Positions 7,405-15,972 of a stretch of 36,134 nucleotides of DNA are shown in pieces. The first letter of the stretch is position 1, and each line of letters begins with the position of its first letter. Source of the DNA: Pseudomonadota bacterium (GTDB taxonomy: Bacteria > Pseudomonadota > Gammaproteobacteria > Pseudomonadales > Moraxellaceae); assembly GCA_021833365.1 (NCBI GenBank), contig JAKBFV010000020.1, forward strand, positions 1-36,134, given 5' to 3'. The position numbers were made by a program, and so were the translations under genes. Under the pieces are notes generated by a model. That model made no database searches. It was not told the origin of the DNA and worked only from the letters and a program-made list of their open reading frames with translations.

Positions 7405-7432
7405 TTGCTTTCGCCGATACCTGACCTACAGT
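7405..7432 (+). promoter_or_regulatory. Possible sigma70 promoter for the porin operon
   Basis: TTGCTT (7405-7410) and TACAGT (7427-7432) are separated by 16 bases and lie about 45 bases before the porin start. The boxes are imperfect and the call rests only on position and partial match. Confidence 0.3.
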
Positions 7433-7478
7433 CAAAAGTGTACCCAACTTCACCATCCGGTTTGGCGAGGAAGACTTC

Positions 7479-8618
7479 ATGATAAGGACATCGCTTCGAT
7501 GTGCCCTGACCAGTGGCGTACTGGTGGCAGCTGGTTGCGCCCAGGCTGCTGACATCACCTTCAACGGCTTCGCCGACTTCACCGCCGGCGAGGTCGTCGG
7601 TGGCAGCAACCAGAGCAGCTACCTGCAGTACAAATGCCCCTGCTTCATCTCCAACTACGAGTACGGTGGCATCTATCAGAACACCGGCGTCAGCGTCGCC
7701 AAGGAGAGCATGATCGGCCTGCAGGCCAATGCCAAGATCGATGACAAGCTGACCGCCGTCCTGCAGGTCGACTCGCGCGGCCTCAATGGCTATCAGCCCT
7801 CGGTCGACTGGGCCTATGCCTCTTATGCCCTCACCGACACCTTCACCGTGCAGGTCGGTCGCAAGCGCCTGCCCTGGTATATGTACTCCGACTACAACTA
7901 CGTCGGCTACGCCTACATCTGGGTGCGACCACCGGTCGATCTCTATGGCTGGGAGGTCTACTCCTACGACGGCGTCAACCTGCAGTACAACAACGCCTGG
8001 GGCGACTGGGCCTTGTACAGCAATACCTGGGCCGGCAACCAGAGCAGCACCAACGTACCCGGCCTGAGCCAAGTCTACAATGGCTATCCTACCGACACCG
8101 CCTGGCGCGACATCATCGGCACCAGTGTCGACCTGAGCAATGAGTACATGCACTTCCGCGCCATGTACATGCAGAACAAGATCTACCAGGGCGCACAAAA
8201 TCCTGGCAATCCGGCGACGCAGACCGCCGCCACGCCGGATACGCCGCTGCAGAGCGCGCAGCTCCAGCAGGTCTGGGGGCTGGCCTGGAACATCGACTAC
8301 AAGAACTTCGTCATGCGCAGCGAATACAACAGCGTTCTGCGCCCGCAGATGGGCTACGTCGCCAACTCCTATCTCGCCGGCGGTGGCTATCGCATCGGCG
8401 ATTTCACCGGCATGTACACCTACTCGCAATATCGCGAAAGCAAGTCCTGGCTCTATACCTCACCGCAACGCGACTCGACACGTGCCGTCACCGTACGCTG
8501 GGATTTTCGACCATCGATGGCGCTCAAACTGCAATACGACATGTTCGTCGATCATTCGCAGATGGCCTTCCTCGGCGACAGCAAGCTGGTGACCGTCGGC
8601 TTCGACATGGTCTTTTGA
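7479..8618 (+). CDS. Outer-membrane porin-like beta-barrel protein
   Basis: The protein has 379 residues with a signal peptide (cut after GCAQA, near residue 23). The mature chain starts ADITFNGFADF and continues as repeated amphipathic strands with many Tyr, Trp and Asn (GLQANAKIDDKLTAVLQVDS, FTVQVGRKRLPWYMYSD). It ends in VGFDMVF, and this C-terminal Phe is the signal recognised by the BAM complex. The pattern fits a trimeric-porin-like barrel. A C-P-C pair near residue 50 is unusual for a porin. A GAGGAAG ribosome site precedes the start. The gene is followed 13 bases later by a small phosphate-binding-like protein, which may deliver or bind the same solute. Confidence 0.8.
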   Translation: MIRTSLRCALTSGVLVAAGCAQAADITFNGFADFTAGEVVGGSNQSSYLQYKCPCFISNYEYGGIYQNTGVSVAKESMIGLQANAKIDDKLTAVLQVDSRGLNGYQPSVDWAYASYALTDTFTVQVGRKRLPWYMYSDYNYVGYAYIWVRPPVDLYGWEVYSYDGVNLQYNNAWGDWALYSNTWAGNQSSTNVPGLSQVYNGYPTDTAWRDIIGTSVDLSNEYMHFRAMYMQNKIYQGAQNPGNPATQTAATPDTPLQSAQLQQVWGLAWNIDYKNFVMRSEYNSVLRPQMGYVANSYLAGGGYRIGDFTGMYTYSQYRESKSWLYTSPQRDSTRAVTVRWDFRPSMALKLQYDMFVDHSQMAFLGDSKLVTVGFDMVF

Positions 8619-8631
8619 GCGGGAGGTCATC

Positions 8632-9048
8632 ATGAAAACATCTTTGCTGCTTCTCGTTCTGATCAGCGCCAGCAGCCTGGCACAGGCCGACTCACTGATC
8701 GCCATCGTCCATCCTGACAACCACAGCGCCTTGAGCACCGACGCCGTGCGCAACATTTTCCTCGGCAAGGTGCGCAAGTTTCCCGGTGGCGGCAGCGCCG
8801 TGCCGGTCGAGATCGCCGGCGATGAGGCGCCCTTGAACGAGAATTTCGATAACAAGGTCCTCAACAAGACGCCCTCGCAACTGCGTGCCTACTGGTCGCA
8901 GATGGTGTTCACCGGCCGCGCCACGCCACCGAAGCAGGTCGGTAGCACCGAGGATCTGATCAAGCTCATCGAGACCAACCCGAACATGATCGGTTTTGTC
9001 AGTTCGCTGCCGACCTCAGCCAAGGTCAAGGCGATACCACTCGACTAG
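8632..9048 (+). CDS. Small periplasmic phosphate-binding (PstS)-like protein
   Basis: The protein has 138 residues with a signal peptide cut after AQA (near residue 19). The mature part carries the type 2 periplasmic-binding-protein signature: IAIVHPDN at the start, then VRNIFLGKVRKFPGG, LRAYWSQMVFTGRA and NMIGFVSS. Full PstS proteins are two to three times longer, so this is a single-lobe mini version. No ABC permease or ATPase follows. Such short proteins are often annotated as phosphate ABC transporter substrate-binding protein, but the ligand is not established. Its tight coupling to the porin gene (GGGAGG ribosome site) suggests a joint envelope function, either capture of an anion or sensing. 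It ends eight bases from the convergent aminotransferase gene. Confidence 0.75.
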   Translation: MKTSLLLLVLISASSLAQADSLIAIVHPDNHSALSTDAVRNIFLGKVRKFPGGGSAVPVEIAGDEAPLNENFDNKVLNKTPSQLRAYWSQMVFTGRATPPKQVGSTEDLIKLIETNPNMIGFVSSLPTSAKVKAIPLD

Positions 9049-9056
9049 CACCACGG

Positions 9057-10262
9057 CTAGGGTAGCGCGGCGAGGGCGCGTTCGATACAGGCCACCGCCG
9101 CCATCACTTCGGCTTCGCTGATGATGAGGGGGGGACAGATGCGCGCGACCGTACCGTGGGTGTCCTTGCTCAGGGCCCCCTCGGCGAGCAGGAGTTCGCA
9201 GAATTGCCGTGCCGAAGCACGCTTGGGATCGAACTCCATGCCGATGAAGAGTCCGCGCCCGCGCACCTCGCGCAAACCCGGATGATGCAGAGACTGCAGC
9301 GCCGAGAGTAGCAGGGCACCGTGTTGCCGGGCACGATCGACGAGATGTTCCTCCTGCAGGACGTGCAGAGCCTCGAGGCCGACGCGCGCGGCGAGCGGAT
9401 TGCCGCCAAAGGTGCTGCCGTGATCACCGGGGGTGAAGACCGACATCAGCTCTTCATGGGCGAGAAACAGGGACACCGGCAACAGCCCGCCACCGAGGGC
9501 CTTGCCCAGCATCAGTCCATCCGGGCGCACCTGTTCGTGGTCACAGGCGAGCCAGGCACCGGTGCGACCGAGGCCGGTCTGGATCTCGTCGACGAGCAGC
9601 AGGATGCGCTGCCGCGTGCACAGCTCGCGCACCGCCTTGAGCCAGCCCGGTGGCGGCAGGCGGATGCCGGCCTCACCCTGGATGGGTTCGAGCAGGACCG
9701 CCACCGTGCGCTCGCCGATGGCGGCGGTCAACGCCGCGATGTCGCCAAAGGGCACCTGCACGAAACCGTCGGTGAGCGGCGCGAAGCCGCGGCGATAGCT
9801 GGCCTCCGAGGAAAAACTGATGATGCTGATGGTGCGGCCATGAAAATTACCGTCCATGACGATGATCTCGGCCTCACCATCGGCCAGACCCTTGTACTGG
9901 CAGCCCCACTTGCGCGCCGCCTTGAGCGCCGTTTCGACGGCCTCGGCACCGCTGTTCATCGGTAGCGCTTTGTCCATGCCGGTCGCTGCACAGGCCTGCG
10001 CCAAAAAAGGCCCCAAAGTGGCGGCGTGAAAGGCGCGCGAACAGACGCTGAGGCGCTGCATCTGATCGATGGCCGCAGCGACGATACGTGGATGGGCGTG
10101 ACCGTGGTTGAGGGCTGAATAAGCGCTCATCAGATCGAGATAGCGGCGACCCTGCACGTCCTCGACGTAGCAGCCCTCACCGCGCACCAGGGTGATCGGC
10201 AAAGGCGCGTAATTGGCCGCACCATAGCGGCACTCCAGCTCAGCGGCTCCCGGGACTTGCAT
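9057..10262 (-). CDS. rocD: Class III PLP aminotransferase, ornithine-oxo-acid transaminase type
   Basis: The protein has 401 residues and is a fold-type I PLP enzyme. It shows YLDLMSAYSALNHGHAHPRI, NSGAEAVETALKAARKWG, the LLLVDEIQTGLGRTG strand, and the Schiff-base lysine K254 in LGKALGGG, followed by STFGGNPLAA. The SAYSA.NHGH and RAFH segments and the length match ornithine aminotransferase (ornithine plus 2-oxoglutarate giving glutamate semialdehyde) better than acetylornithine or GABA aminotransferase. Substrate assignment within this family is still uncertain. A purine-rich AGAGGGGGG precedes the start. The SNF2 helicase gene lies 30 bases upstream on the same strand, so read-through is possible although the functions are unrelated. 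Confidence 0.8.
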   Translation of the reverse strand: MQVPGAAELECRYGAANYAPLPITLVRGEGCYVEDVQGRRYLDLMSAYSALNHGHAHPRIVAAAIDQMQRLSVCSRAFHAATLGPFLAQACAATGMDKALPMNSGAEAVETALKAARKWGCQYKGLADGEAEIIVMDGNFHGRTISIISFSSEASYRRGFAPLTDGFVQVPFGDIAALTAAIGERTVAVLLEPIQGEAGIRLPPPGWLKAVRELCTRQRILLLVDEIQTGLGRTGAWLACDHEQVRPDGLMLGKALGGGLLPVSLFLAHEELMSVFTPGDHGSTFGGNPLAARVGLEALHVLQEEHLVDRARQHGALLLSALQSLHHPGLREVRGRGLFIGMEFDPKRASARQFCELLLAEGALSKDTHGTVARICPPLIISEAEVMAAVACIERALAALP

Positions 10263-10292
10263 AGGCAGCCCCCCTCTGGCGATGGCTCACCT

Positions 10293-13200
10293 TCAGTATA
10301 GACCGCTTCCAGCCGTGCTCGCCGAGAGCTCGGCGGTGAGCGGACGAAAGAGGGCGGCGAGATCCTCGGCGGTGAGCAGGCTGTTGAGGCGGGCCGCGTC
10401 GCCATAGACACCCTCGGCGAGATCGGCTTTGCGCTTTTGCAGGGCGATGATGCGCTCCTCGACCGTGCCTTCGCAGACCAGCTTGTAGATGAACACCGGC
10501 TTGTCCTGGCCGATGCGGTAGGCGCGATCGATGGCCTGGTTCTCCACCGCCGGGTTCCACCACGGATCGTAAATGAAGACCGTGTCGGCGGCGGTGAGAT
10601 TGAGGCCGACGCCACCGGCTTTCAGGCTGAGCAGGAAGAGCGGCACCTCGCCAGCCTGAAAGCGTCGTACCGGCGTCTCGCGATCGCTGGTGCTGCCGGT
10701 GAGGGTGACGAAGTCGATACCGGCCTGGCGCAAAGCCTCGGCGATGAGGTCGAGCATGCTGGTGAACTGCGAGAAGAGCAGGATACGTCGCCCCTCTTCG
10801 AGCATGGCCGGCAGCACCTCCATGAGGTAGTCGAGCTTGGCCGATGGCGCCTGACGGGCGTAGCGGCCATCTTTGATCAGGCGCGGATCACAGCAGACCT
10901 GGCGCAGCTTGAGCAAAGCCTCGAGGATCTCGAAACTGGCGCGCCCCAGGCCTTTCTCCTGCAACAGCTGGCGCAGATGGCTGTCCATGCTGGCGCGTAC
11001 CAGCTCATAGAGATCCCTCTGCTCGTCCTGGATGAGGACGTTCTGAATGATCTCGGTCTTGGCGGGCAGCTCGGTGGCCACCTCGACCTTGGTACGCCGC
11101 AGCATGAAGGGCTTGATGCGCCGCCCCAGTCGCTGCATGAGCTCACTATCGCCGCCCTTCTCGATGGGGTGGCGGAACAGGCGCCGGAACAGGGCTTCAT
11201 GGCCGAGGTATCCCGGCAGCAGCATATCGAAGAGCGACCACAGCTCGCCGAGATGATTTTCCATCGGTGTTCCGGTCAACGCCAGACGCTGCGTCACTTG
11301 CAGGCGACGGATGGCGCGCGCGCTCTGTGTGCGATGGTTCTTGATCTGCTGTGCCTCATCGCAGACGAGAACACGGAAAGGCTGCCGACACAGGCGTTCG
11401 ACATCGCGCGCCAACAGGGTATAGCTGGTCAGGACGACGTCCTGCTCGGCCAGGCGCGACATCGCCTCGTCGCGCCGCTGTCCTTCCAGGCTGAGCACGC
11501 GCAGATGCGGCGCAAAACGTTCGAGTTCATGGCGCCAGTTCGGCAAAACGCTCTTCGGACAGACGATCATCGCCGGCTGCTGCAGACGGCCACTGGCGGC
11601 GAGTACGCACAGGTGGGCGATGGTCTGCAAGGTCTTGCCGAGACCCATGTCATCGGCGAGCAGGCCGGAGAGGCCGTGACGATCGAGGAACTGCATCCAC
11701 GATAGACCACGGCGCTGATAGGGGCGTAGTTCGGCGAGCAAGGTCGACGGCGCTTCGACTTCTTCGACACCGGTGAAATCAGCAAGCTCGCGCCCGAGTT
11801 TTTGCAGAGCCTCGCCACCCTGCCAGACACTGGCGCTGCGCTGCAGAAACTCGGCAGCGTCGAGACGGTTGAGACGCAGGCTGCCGCCACCATCGAAGGC
11901 CAGCTTCGGCTCACGTTCGAGCAGTTCACCGAGGATGGTGAGCAACGGATGCAGACGCTGCAGCGGCAGACGCAGGAGCTTGCCGCGATGGAGGACGGTG
12001 AGATGGGCCTCGGCGGTGATCTCCTGACTCAGCAAGGCCTGCACAGCCGCTGCCGACATCGCCTCGAGCGCCTGGATCAGCAGCGGCAACAAGGCGACAC
12101 GCTGACCGCCGACATCGATGCGCAAGGACAGATCGAACCAGCCATCACCTTCCTCGCGTACTTCGCTCTCCCAGTCGTCGAGATCGATCTCGGTGAAATT
12201 CCAGGGAAAGTCGTCGTCGATATCGATGCGCCAGCCTTCCGCCAGGAGTTCCGGCAGACGCGCCAGGAAAGGTAGCCAGGACTCGATGTCGTCATGGCGC
12301 AGACCAAACTCGTAGCTGATCTCTTCCGGGCATTGCCAGCCGAGGGTGCGTAACATCGGCTGCAGGGGCATCAGACAGGACAGCAGCTGCTGCTCAGCCT
12401 GGCGCTGGCGCTCGATGAGCACACGGCGATCACTCAGGCGCAGGACGCTGCGCGCCTCGGTCGGCAGGGCAGGCACGCTGTGTCCGGCATAGATGAAGCA
12501 CAGATGCGCCAGCAGGCGATCCCTGACGACACCCTGCCAGAGGCTGCGATGGCGATAGAGGCGCAACTGCGCGCGCGGCAACTCGCCGCGCACCCACTCC
12601 TGTTCGGTGAGCACCGCCGGTACGGCGATGCCCCAGGCCTGCAGACGCGGCCGCAGCTGCGGCAGCTCGGCCAGCAGTTCTTCCTCCTGCCAGACGCCGT
12701 GCGCGACGAGCTGATCCTGGGCATCGGCCGCCAGTGTGCTGTCCAGAATGCACAGGCTGGCGTCGCGCAGATCGAGCAACTGCACCGGCCGCGCACGCAG
12801 CAGCAGCTGCTCGCCGGTCACATGCGGCACGCCGAAGGACCAGTGTTCCTGCTCCTGCTGCCATGACCAGGTGACCTGGCGCGCAGCGGTGCGGTGCAGA
12901 CGCAAAGCCCGCTCACCGACGAAACAGCGTTCACTGCGCAGCAGGTGCTCGAGCAGGACGGGCAGAGCCGGCGCCGACAGACGCAGGCAGGAGCGTTGAT
13001 CGAGCTCCTGACGCAGCAGTGCGTCGATGTCGCGGTCGACCGCTGCGGTCAAGTGCTCGAGATAGGCCTCGGGATAGGCGCGCGTCCCGGCGCGCCCGCC
13101 CTGGCTGCCAGGATCGAGCTCGACACGCAGGATTTGCAGGCCAGGCTCACCCTCGCGTTCTCCGGGCAGCAGGCGATAGGCCGGTAGCGGCGTCGTCTGC

Positions 13201-13565
13201 ACCGGCGGCGGTGGCGGCGGCAAAAGCTCCTGATCGAGGCCCTGCTCACGCTCCCAGGCCTCTTCGTCACGCCGATCCGCCATCAGCGACCAGAGCAGCG
13301 CTGCGACGTGTGGACAGCTGCCACCGAGCAGACAGCTGCAGGTCTCGGCCATGCGCAGGCGCTTGGCCTCACGGCGGATGGAAAGATCGACTTTGACGCT
13401 CTGGCCCTGGCCGAGCTTGAGGCGGGCACGCCAGCGCGTCGCCGTCTCATCGCCGCGTTCGAGTTCGATGAGCAGGCGCCCCTCGCGAAACAGACGCAAA
13501 CCGGCATGCCGCTCCTGCGCGCCGAGCGTCGACAGGAGCTGGCTGAACTCGGCACTGGTGAGCAT
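10293..13565 (-). CDS. SWIM zinc-finger SNF2-family helicase/ATPase
   Basis: The protein has about 1090 residues. A SWIM zinc finger (C76-x-C78, C84-x-H86) lies near the N-terminus, a long poorly conserved central part follows, and then comes a complete Swi2/Snf2 ATPase. Its motif I is LADDMGLGKTLQT (K644), motif II is DEAQ (about 735), TGTPMENHLGELWSLFD follows, and the second RecA lobe has LFSQFTSMLDLI, SLKAGGVGLNLTAAD and DPWWNPAVENQAIDRAYRIGQ. Such enzymes translocate on duplex DNA and remodel protein-DNA complexes; the cellular role of this bacterial class is poorly known. I prefer the ATG at 13565 (GAGAG seven bases upstream) over a GTG at 13571. It begins ten bases after the UvrD stop on the same strand, so the two are probably co-transcribed. 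Confidence 0.92.
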   Translation of the reverse strand: MLTSAEFSQLLSTLGAQERHAGLRLFREGRLLIELERGDETATRWRARLKLGQGQSVKVDLSIRREAKRLRMAETCSCLLGGSCPHVAALLWSLMADRRDEEAWEREQGLDQELLPPPPPPVQTTPLPAYRLLPGEREGEPGLQILRVELDPGSQGGRAGTRAYPEAYLEHLTAAVDRDIDALLRQELDQRSCLRLSAPALPVLLEHLLRSERCFVGERALRLHRTAARQVTWSWQQEQEHWSFGVPHVTGEQLLLRARPVQLLDLRDASLCILDSTLAADAQDQLVAHGVWQEEELLAELPQLRPRLQAWGIAVPAVLTEQEWVRGELPRAQLRLYRHRSLWQGVVRDRLLAHLCFIYAGHSVPALPTEARSVLRLSDRRVLIERQRQAEQQLLSCLMPLQPMLRTLGWQCPEEISYEFGLRHDDIESWLPFLARLPELLAEGWRIDIDDDFPWNFTEIDLDDWESEVREEGDGWFDLSLRIDVGGQRVALLPLLIQALEAMSAAAVQALLSQEITAEAHLTVLHRGKLLRLPLQRLHPLLTILGELLEREPKLAFDGGGSLRLNRLDAAEFLQRSASVWQGGEALQKLGRELADFTGVEEVEAPSTLLAELRPYQRRGLSWMQFLDRHGLSGLLADDMGLGKTLQTIAHLCVLAASGRLQQPAMIVCPKSVLPNWRHELERFAPHLRVLSLEGQRRDEAMSRLAEQDVVLTSYTLLARDVERLCRQPFRVLVCDEAQQIKNHRTQSARAIRRLQVTQRLALTGTPMENHLGELWSLFDMLLPGYLGHEALFRRLFRHPIEKGGDSELMQRLGRRIKPFMLRRTKVEVATELPAKTEIIQNVLIQDEQRDLYELVRASMDSHLRQLLQEKGLGRASFEILEALLKLRQVCCDPRLIKDGRYARQAPSAKLDYLMEVLPAMLEEGRRILLFSQFTSMLDLIAEALRQAGIDFVTLTGSTSDRETPVRRFQAGEVPLFLLSLKAGGVGLNLTAADTVFIYDPWWNPAVENQAIDRAYRIGQDKPVFIYKLVCEGTVEERIIALQKRKADLAEGVYGDAARLNSLLTAEDLAALFRPLTAELSASTAGSGLY

Positions 13566-13575
13566 CGTCACGCTC

Positions 13576-15726
13576 TCAGCTCGGCTCGAGACGGGCGTAT
13601 TGTGCGATCAACCATTTCGCCCCGAGCTCAGCGAAATTGACCTGGATGCGCTGCTGCGGCCCCTGCCCCTCATAGGCGAGGACGACACCTTCGCCCCAGC
13701 GCGGATGGCGCACACGCTGCCCGAGGGACAGACCACCGGCGCTCGCGGCACCGGCGGCGATCGCCGTCGCCACGCCACTGGGCGAGCTGCCGCCTGCGCG
13801 TACGAGCTCCAGCAGTTCGGTCGGAATCTCGGCAAGAAAGCGCGATGGCTGGGTGCTGCGCTCCTGACCATAGAGACGGCGCAGCTCGGCATAGCTCAGA
13901 TGCAGATCGCGCATGGCGCGGGTGATGCCGACATAGCACAGGCGCCTCTCCTCCTCGAGCTGACCGGACTGCACCGCCATCTCATGCGGAAACAGGCCCT
14001 CTTCCAGACCGACGAGAAAAACGCGCGGAAACTCCAGCCCCTTGGCGGCATGCAGGGTCATCAGCTGCACGGCATCCTCGAACTCGCCGGCCTCGCGATC
14101 GCCGGCCTCAAGGGTGGCGTGATCGAGAAAAGCGGCGACGACATCATCCGCCGCTGCCGCAGCGCTGTCGAATTCGCGCGCTGCGCCGACCAGTTCCTGC
14201 AAGTTTTCGACGCGCGCCAGCCCCTTTTCGCCCTTTTCCTGGGCATGGTAGGCACGCAGACCAGAGACCTCGATGACATGCGCGAGCAGCTCGTGCAGGG
14301 GCAGCTCGCGCGTCGCCGCACTGAGCTCCTGCAGCAATTGCAGGTAAGTACGCAGGGCCGTGCTGGCGCGCGCCGGTAAGGCCCCTGACGCAGCGACCCG
14401 GACGGCCGCCTGTGATAGGGAGCAGGACTGCTGGCGCGCCTCGGCGCGGATGAGATCGAGGGTGCGCTCACCGAGGCCGCGCGGCGGCAGATTGACGATG
14501 CGTTCGAAAGACAGGTCGTCGTCGGGGTGGAGCATCTGGCGCAGATAAGCCATGGCATTGCGCACCTCGGCACGCTCGAAAAAGCGCAATCCGCCATGGA
14601 TGCGATAGGGAATACCGGCGCGGATGAGCGCCTCCTCGAGGACGCGCGACTGGGCGTTGGAGCGATAGAGAATGGCGACCTCATCACGCCGTCGACCGTC
14701 GTCGATATGGCGCTGGATCTGGCCGGCGACGTAGATGGCTTCATCGAGATCGTTGAAAGCGCGGAACAGTTGCAAGGGCGCGCCATCGCTCCTCTGCGTC
14801 CATAGCTCCTTGCCCAGCCGCCCGGCATTGTGGGTGATGACGGCGTTGGCGGCGCGCAGGATGGGAGCCGTCGAACGATAGTTCTGCTCGAGACGGATGA
14901 TGTCGGCGTCGGGGTACTGCTGGCGAAAATCACGGATATGATCGATGCAGGCGCCGCGCCAGCCATAGATGCTCTGATCATCGTCGCCGACGACGGTGAG
15001 CATGGCGCCACCACCGGCGAGCCAGCGCAGCCAGGCGTACTGGACACCATTGGTGTCCTGGAACTCATCGACCAGGATGTGCCGGAAGCGCTGCTGATAG
15101 TGCTGCAAGAGCGCCGCATCACCCTGCAAAAGCTCGCAGCAGCGTAGCAGGATCTCGGCGAAATCGATGACACCGGCACGCTGACAGGCCTGCTCATAGG
15201 CGAGATAGACGGCCTGCATGGTGCGTTGATAGGGATCACCGCCGACCGGTGGGCGTGGCCGCCGGCCCTGCTCCTTTTCGCCATTGATGAAGCTCGCCAT
15301 CTGCTTCGCCGGCCAGCGCTCCTCATCGATCCCCTGCTCGCGCGCCACACGCTTGATCAGGCGCAGCTGGTCATCGGCGTCGAGAATCTGAAAAGAGGCC
15401 GGCAGGTGGGCGGCGGCGGCGTGGCGGCGCAGCAGGCGATGCGCCAAGCCATGAAAGGTGCCGACCCAGAGGCCTTCGACCGGCGTACCGAGCAGCTCTT
15501 CGAGGCGGCTGCGCAACTCCTGCGCGGCCTTGTTGGTGAAGGTGACCGCCAGCAGGCTGTGCGGCGACATGCCATGCTCATCGACGCACCAGGCCATGCG
15601 CCGCGTCAAGACCCGCGTCTTGCCTGAACCGGCACCGGCGAGGACCAGCAACTGCGGGGCGTCGCTGCTGACGGCCGCAGCCTGCGCATCATTGAGATCC
15701 TGCAACCCGAAAGAGCGAGAGGCCAT
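13576..15726 (-). CDS. uvrD: ATP-dependent DNA helicase UvrD/PcrA type
   Basis: The protein has 716 residues and is a superfamily 1A 3'-5' helicase used in nucleotide excision and mismatch repair. All motifs are present: the Q motif LNDAQAAAV, Walker A AGAGSGKT (K36), VTFTNKAA, DEFQDTNGVQY (about 220), GDDDQSIYGWRGA, LEQNYRS, TLHAAKGLEFPRVFLVG and VGITRAM. The C-terminus has the Tudor-like VRHPRWGEGVVLAYEGQG segment that binds RNA polymerase in UvrD/PcrA. This tail, together with LNDAQ at the start, supports UvrD over Rep. The start at 15726 matches family N-termini; an ATG at 15750 is also in frame. No strong ribosome site is visible for either. Confidence 0.93.
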   Translation of the reverse strand: MASRSFGLQDLNDAQAAAVSSDAPQLLVLAGAGSGKTRVLTRRMAWCVDEHGMSPHSLLAVTFTNKAAQELRSRLEELLGTPVEGLWVGTFHGLAHRLLRRHAAAAHLPASFQILDADDQLRLIKRVAREQGIDEERWPAKQMASFINGEKEQGRRPRPPVGGDPYQRTMQAVYLAYEQACQRAGVIDFAEILLRCCELLQGDAALLQHYQQRFRHILVDEFQDTNGVQYAWLRWLAGGGAMLTVVGDDDQSIYGWRGACIDHIRDFRQQYPDADIIRLEQNYRSTAPILRAANAVITHNAGRLGKELWTQRSDGAPLQLFRAFNDLDEAIYVAGQIQRHIDDGRRRDEVAILYRSNAQSRVLEEALIRAGIPYRIHGGLRFFERAEVRNAMAYLRQMLHPDDDLSFERIVNLPPRGLGERTLDLIRAEARQQSCSLSQAAVRVAASGALPARASTALRTYLQLLQELSAATRELPLHELLAHVIEVSGLRAYHAQEKGEKGLARVENLQELVGAAREFDSAAAAADDVVAAFLDHATLEAGDREAGEFEDAVQLMTLHAAKGLEFPRVFLVGLEEGLFPHEMAVQSGQLEEERRLCYVGITRAMRDLHLSYAELRRLYGQERSTQPSRFLAEIPTELLELVRAGGSSPSGVATAIAAGAASAGGLSLGQRVRHPRWGEGVVLAYEGQGPQQRIQVNFAELGAKWLIAQYARLEPS

Positions 15727-15854
15727 GCACACGTCCCATCGACCATACAAAGGCGAGAGTATGCCAGAAGGCGCCGGGTAAAGGGACGCTGAACACGCAT
15801 CAACATCGGCGTGGCGGCGCCGATGATCTGATAAGAGTTAACAAGCCCGGACGA

Positions 15855-15883
15855 TTGTGATAGTTTGCCAAGTTAAGCATTAT
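15855..15883 (+). promoter_or_regulatory. Possible sigma70 promoter for the GGDEF-EAL gene
   Basis: TTGTGA (15855-15860) and CATTAT (15878-15883) are 17 bases apart, each matching four of six consensus bases. They sit in the divergent region between uvrD and the cyclic-di-GMP gene. A second AT-rich segment (tataaaaatt near 15921) lies closer to the gene. Which one is used is unknown. Confidence 0.35.
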
Positions 15884-15972
15884 GCTCGTGTGGCCTAGGT
15901 CAAGGATGCCCTCCTCACTCTATAAAAATTCCAAGAGAAGTGGTATTTCTCGTCCTACGGCGAGGTTGCAGG

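Noticed and set aside
9049-9056. Short CTAG repeats between convergent genes as a terminator
   Set aside because: The gap is only eight bases and the repeat is too short to form a stable hairpin.
10437-11705. 422-codon plus-strand open frame inside the SNF2 gene
   Set aside because: It lies entirely opposite the SNF2 ATPase motifs and has no fold signature or ribosome site.
10293-15726. SNF2 plus UvrD as a phage-defence system
   Set aside because: No methylase, nuclease, PLD or other defence partner is present. The UvrD protein has the housekeeping Tudor-like tail and the neighbours are metabolic genes.
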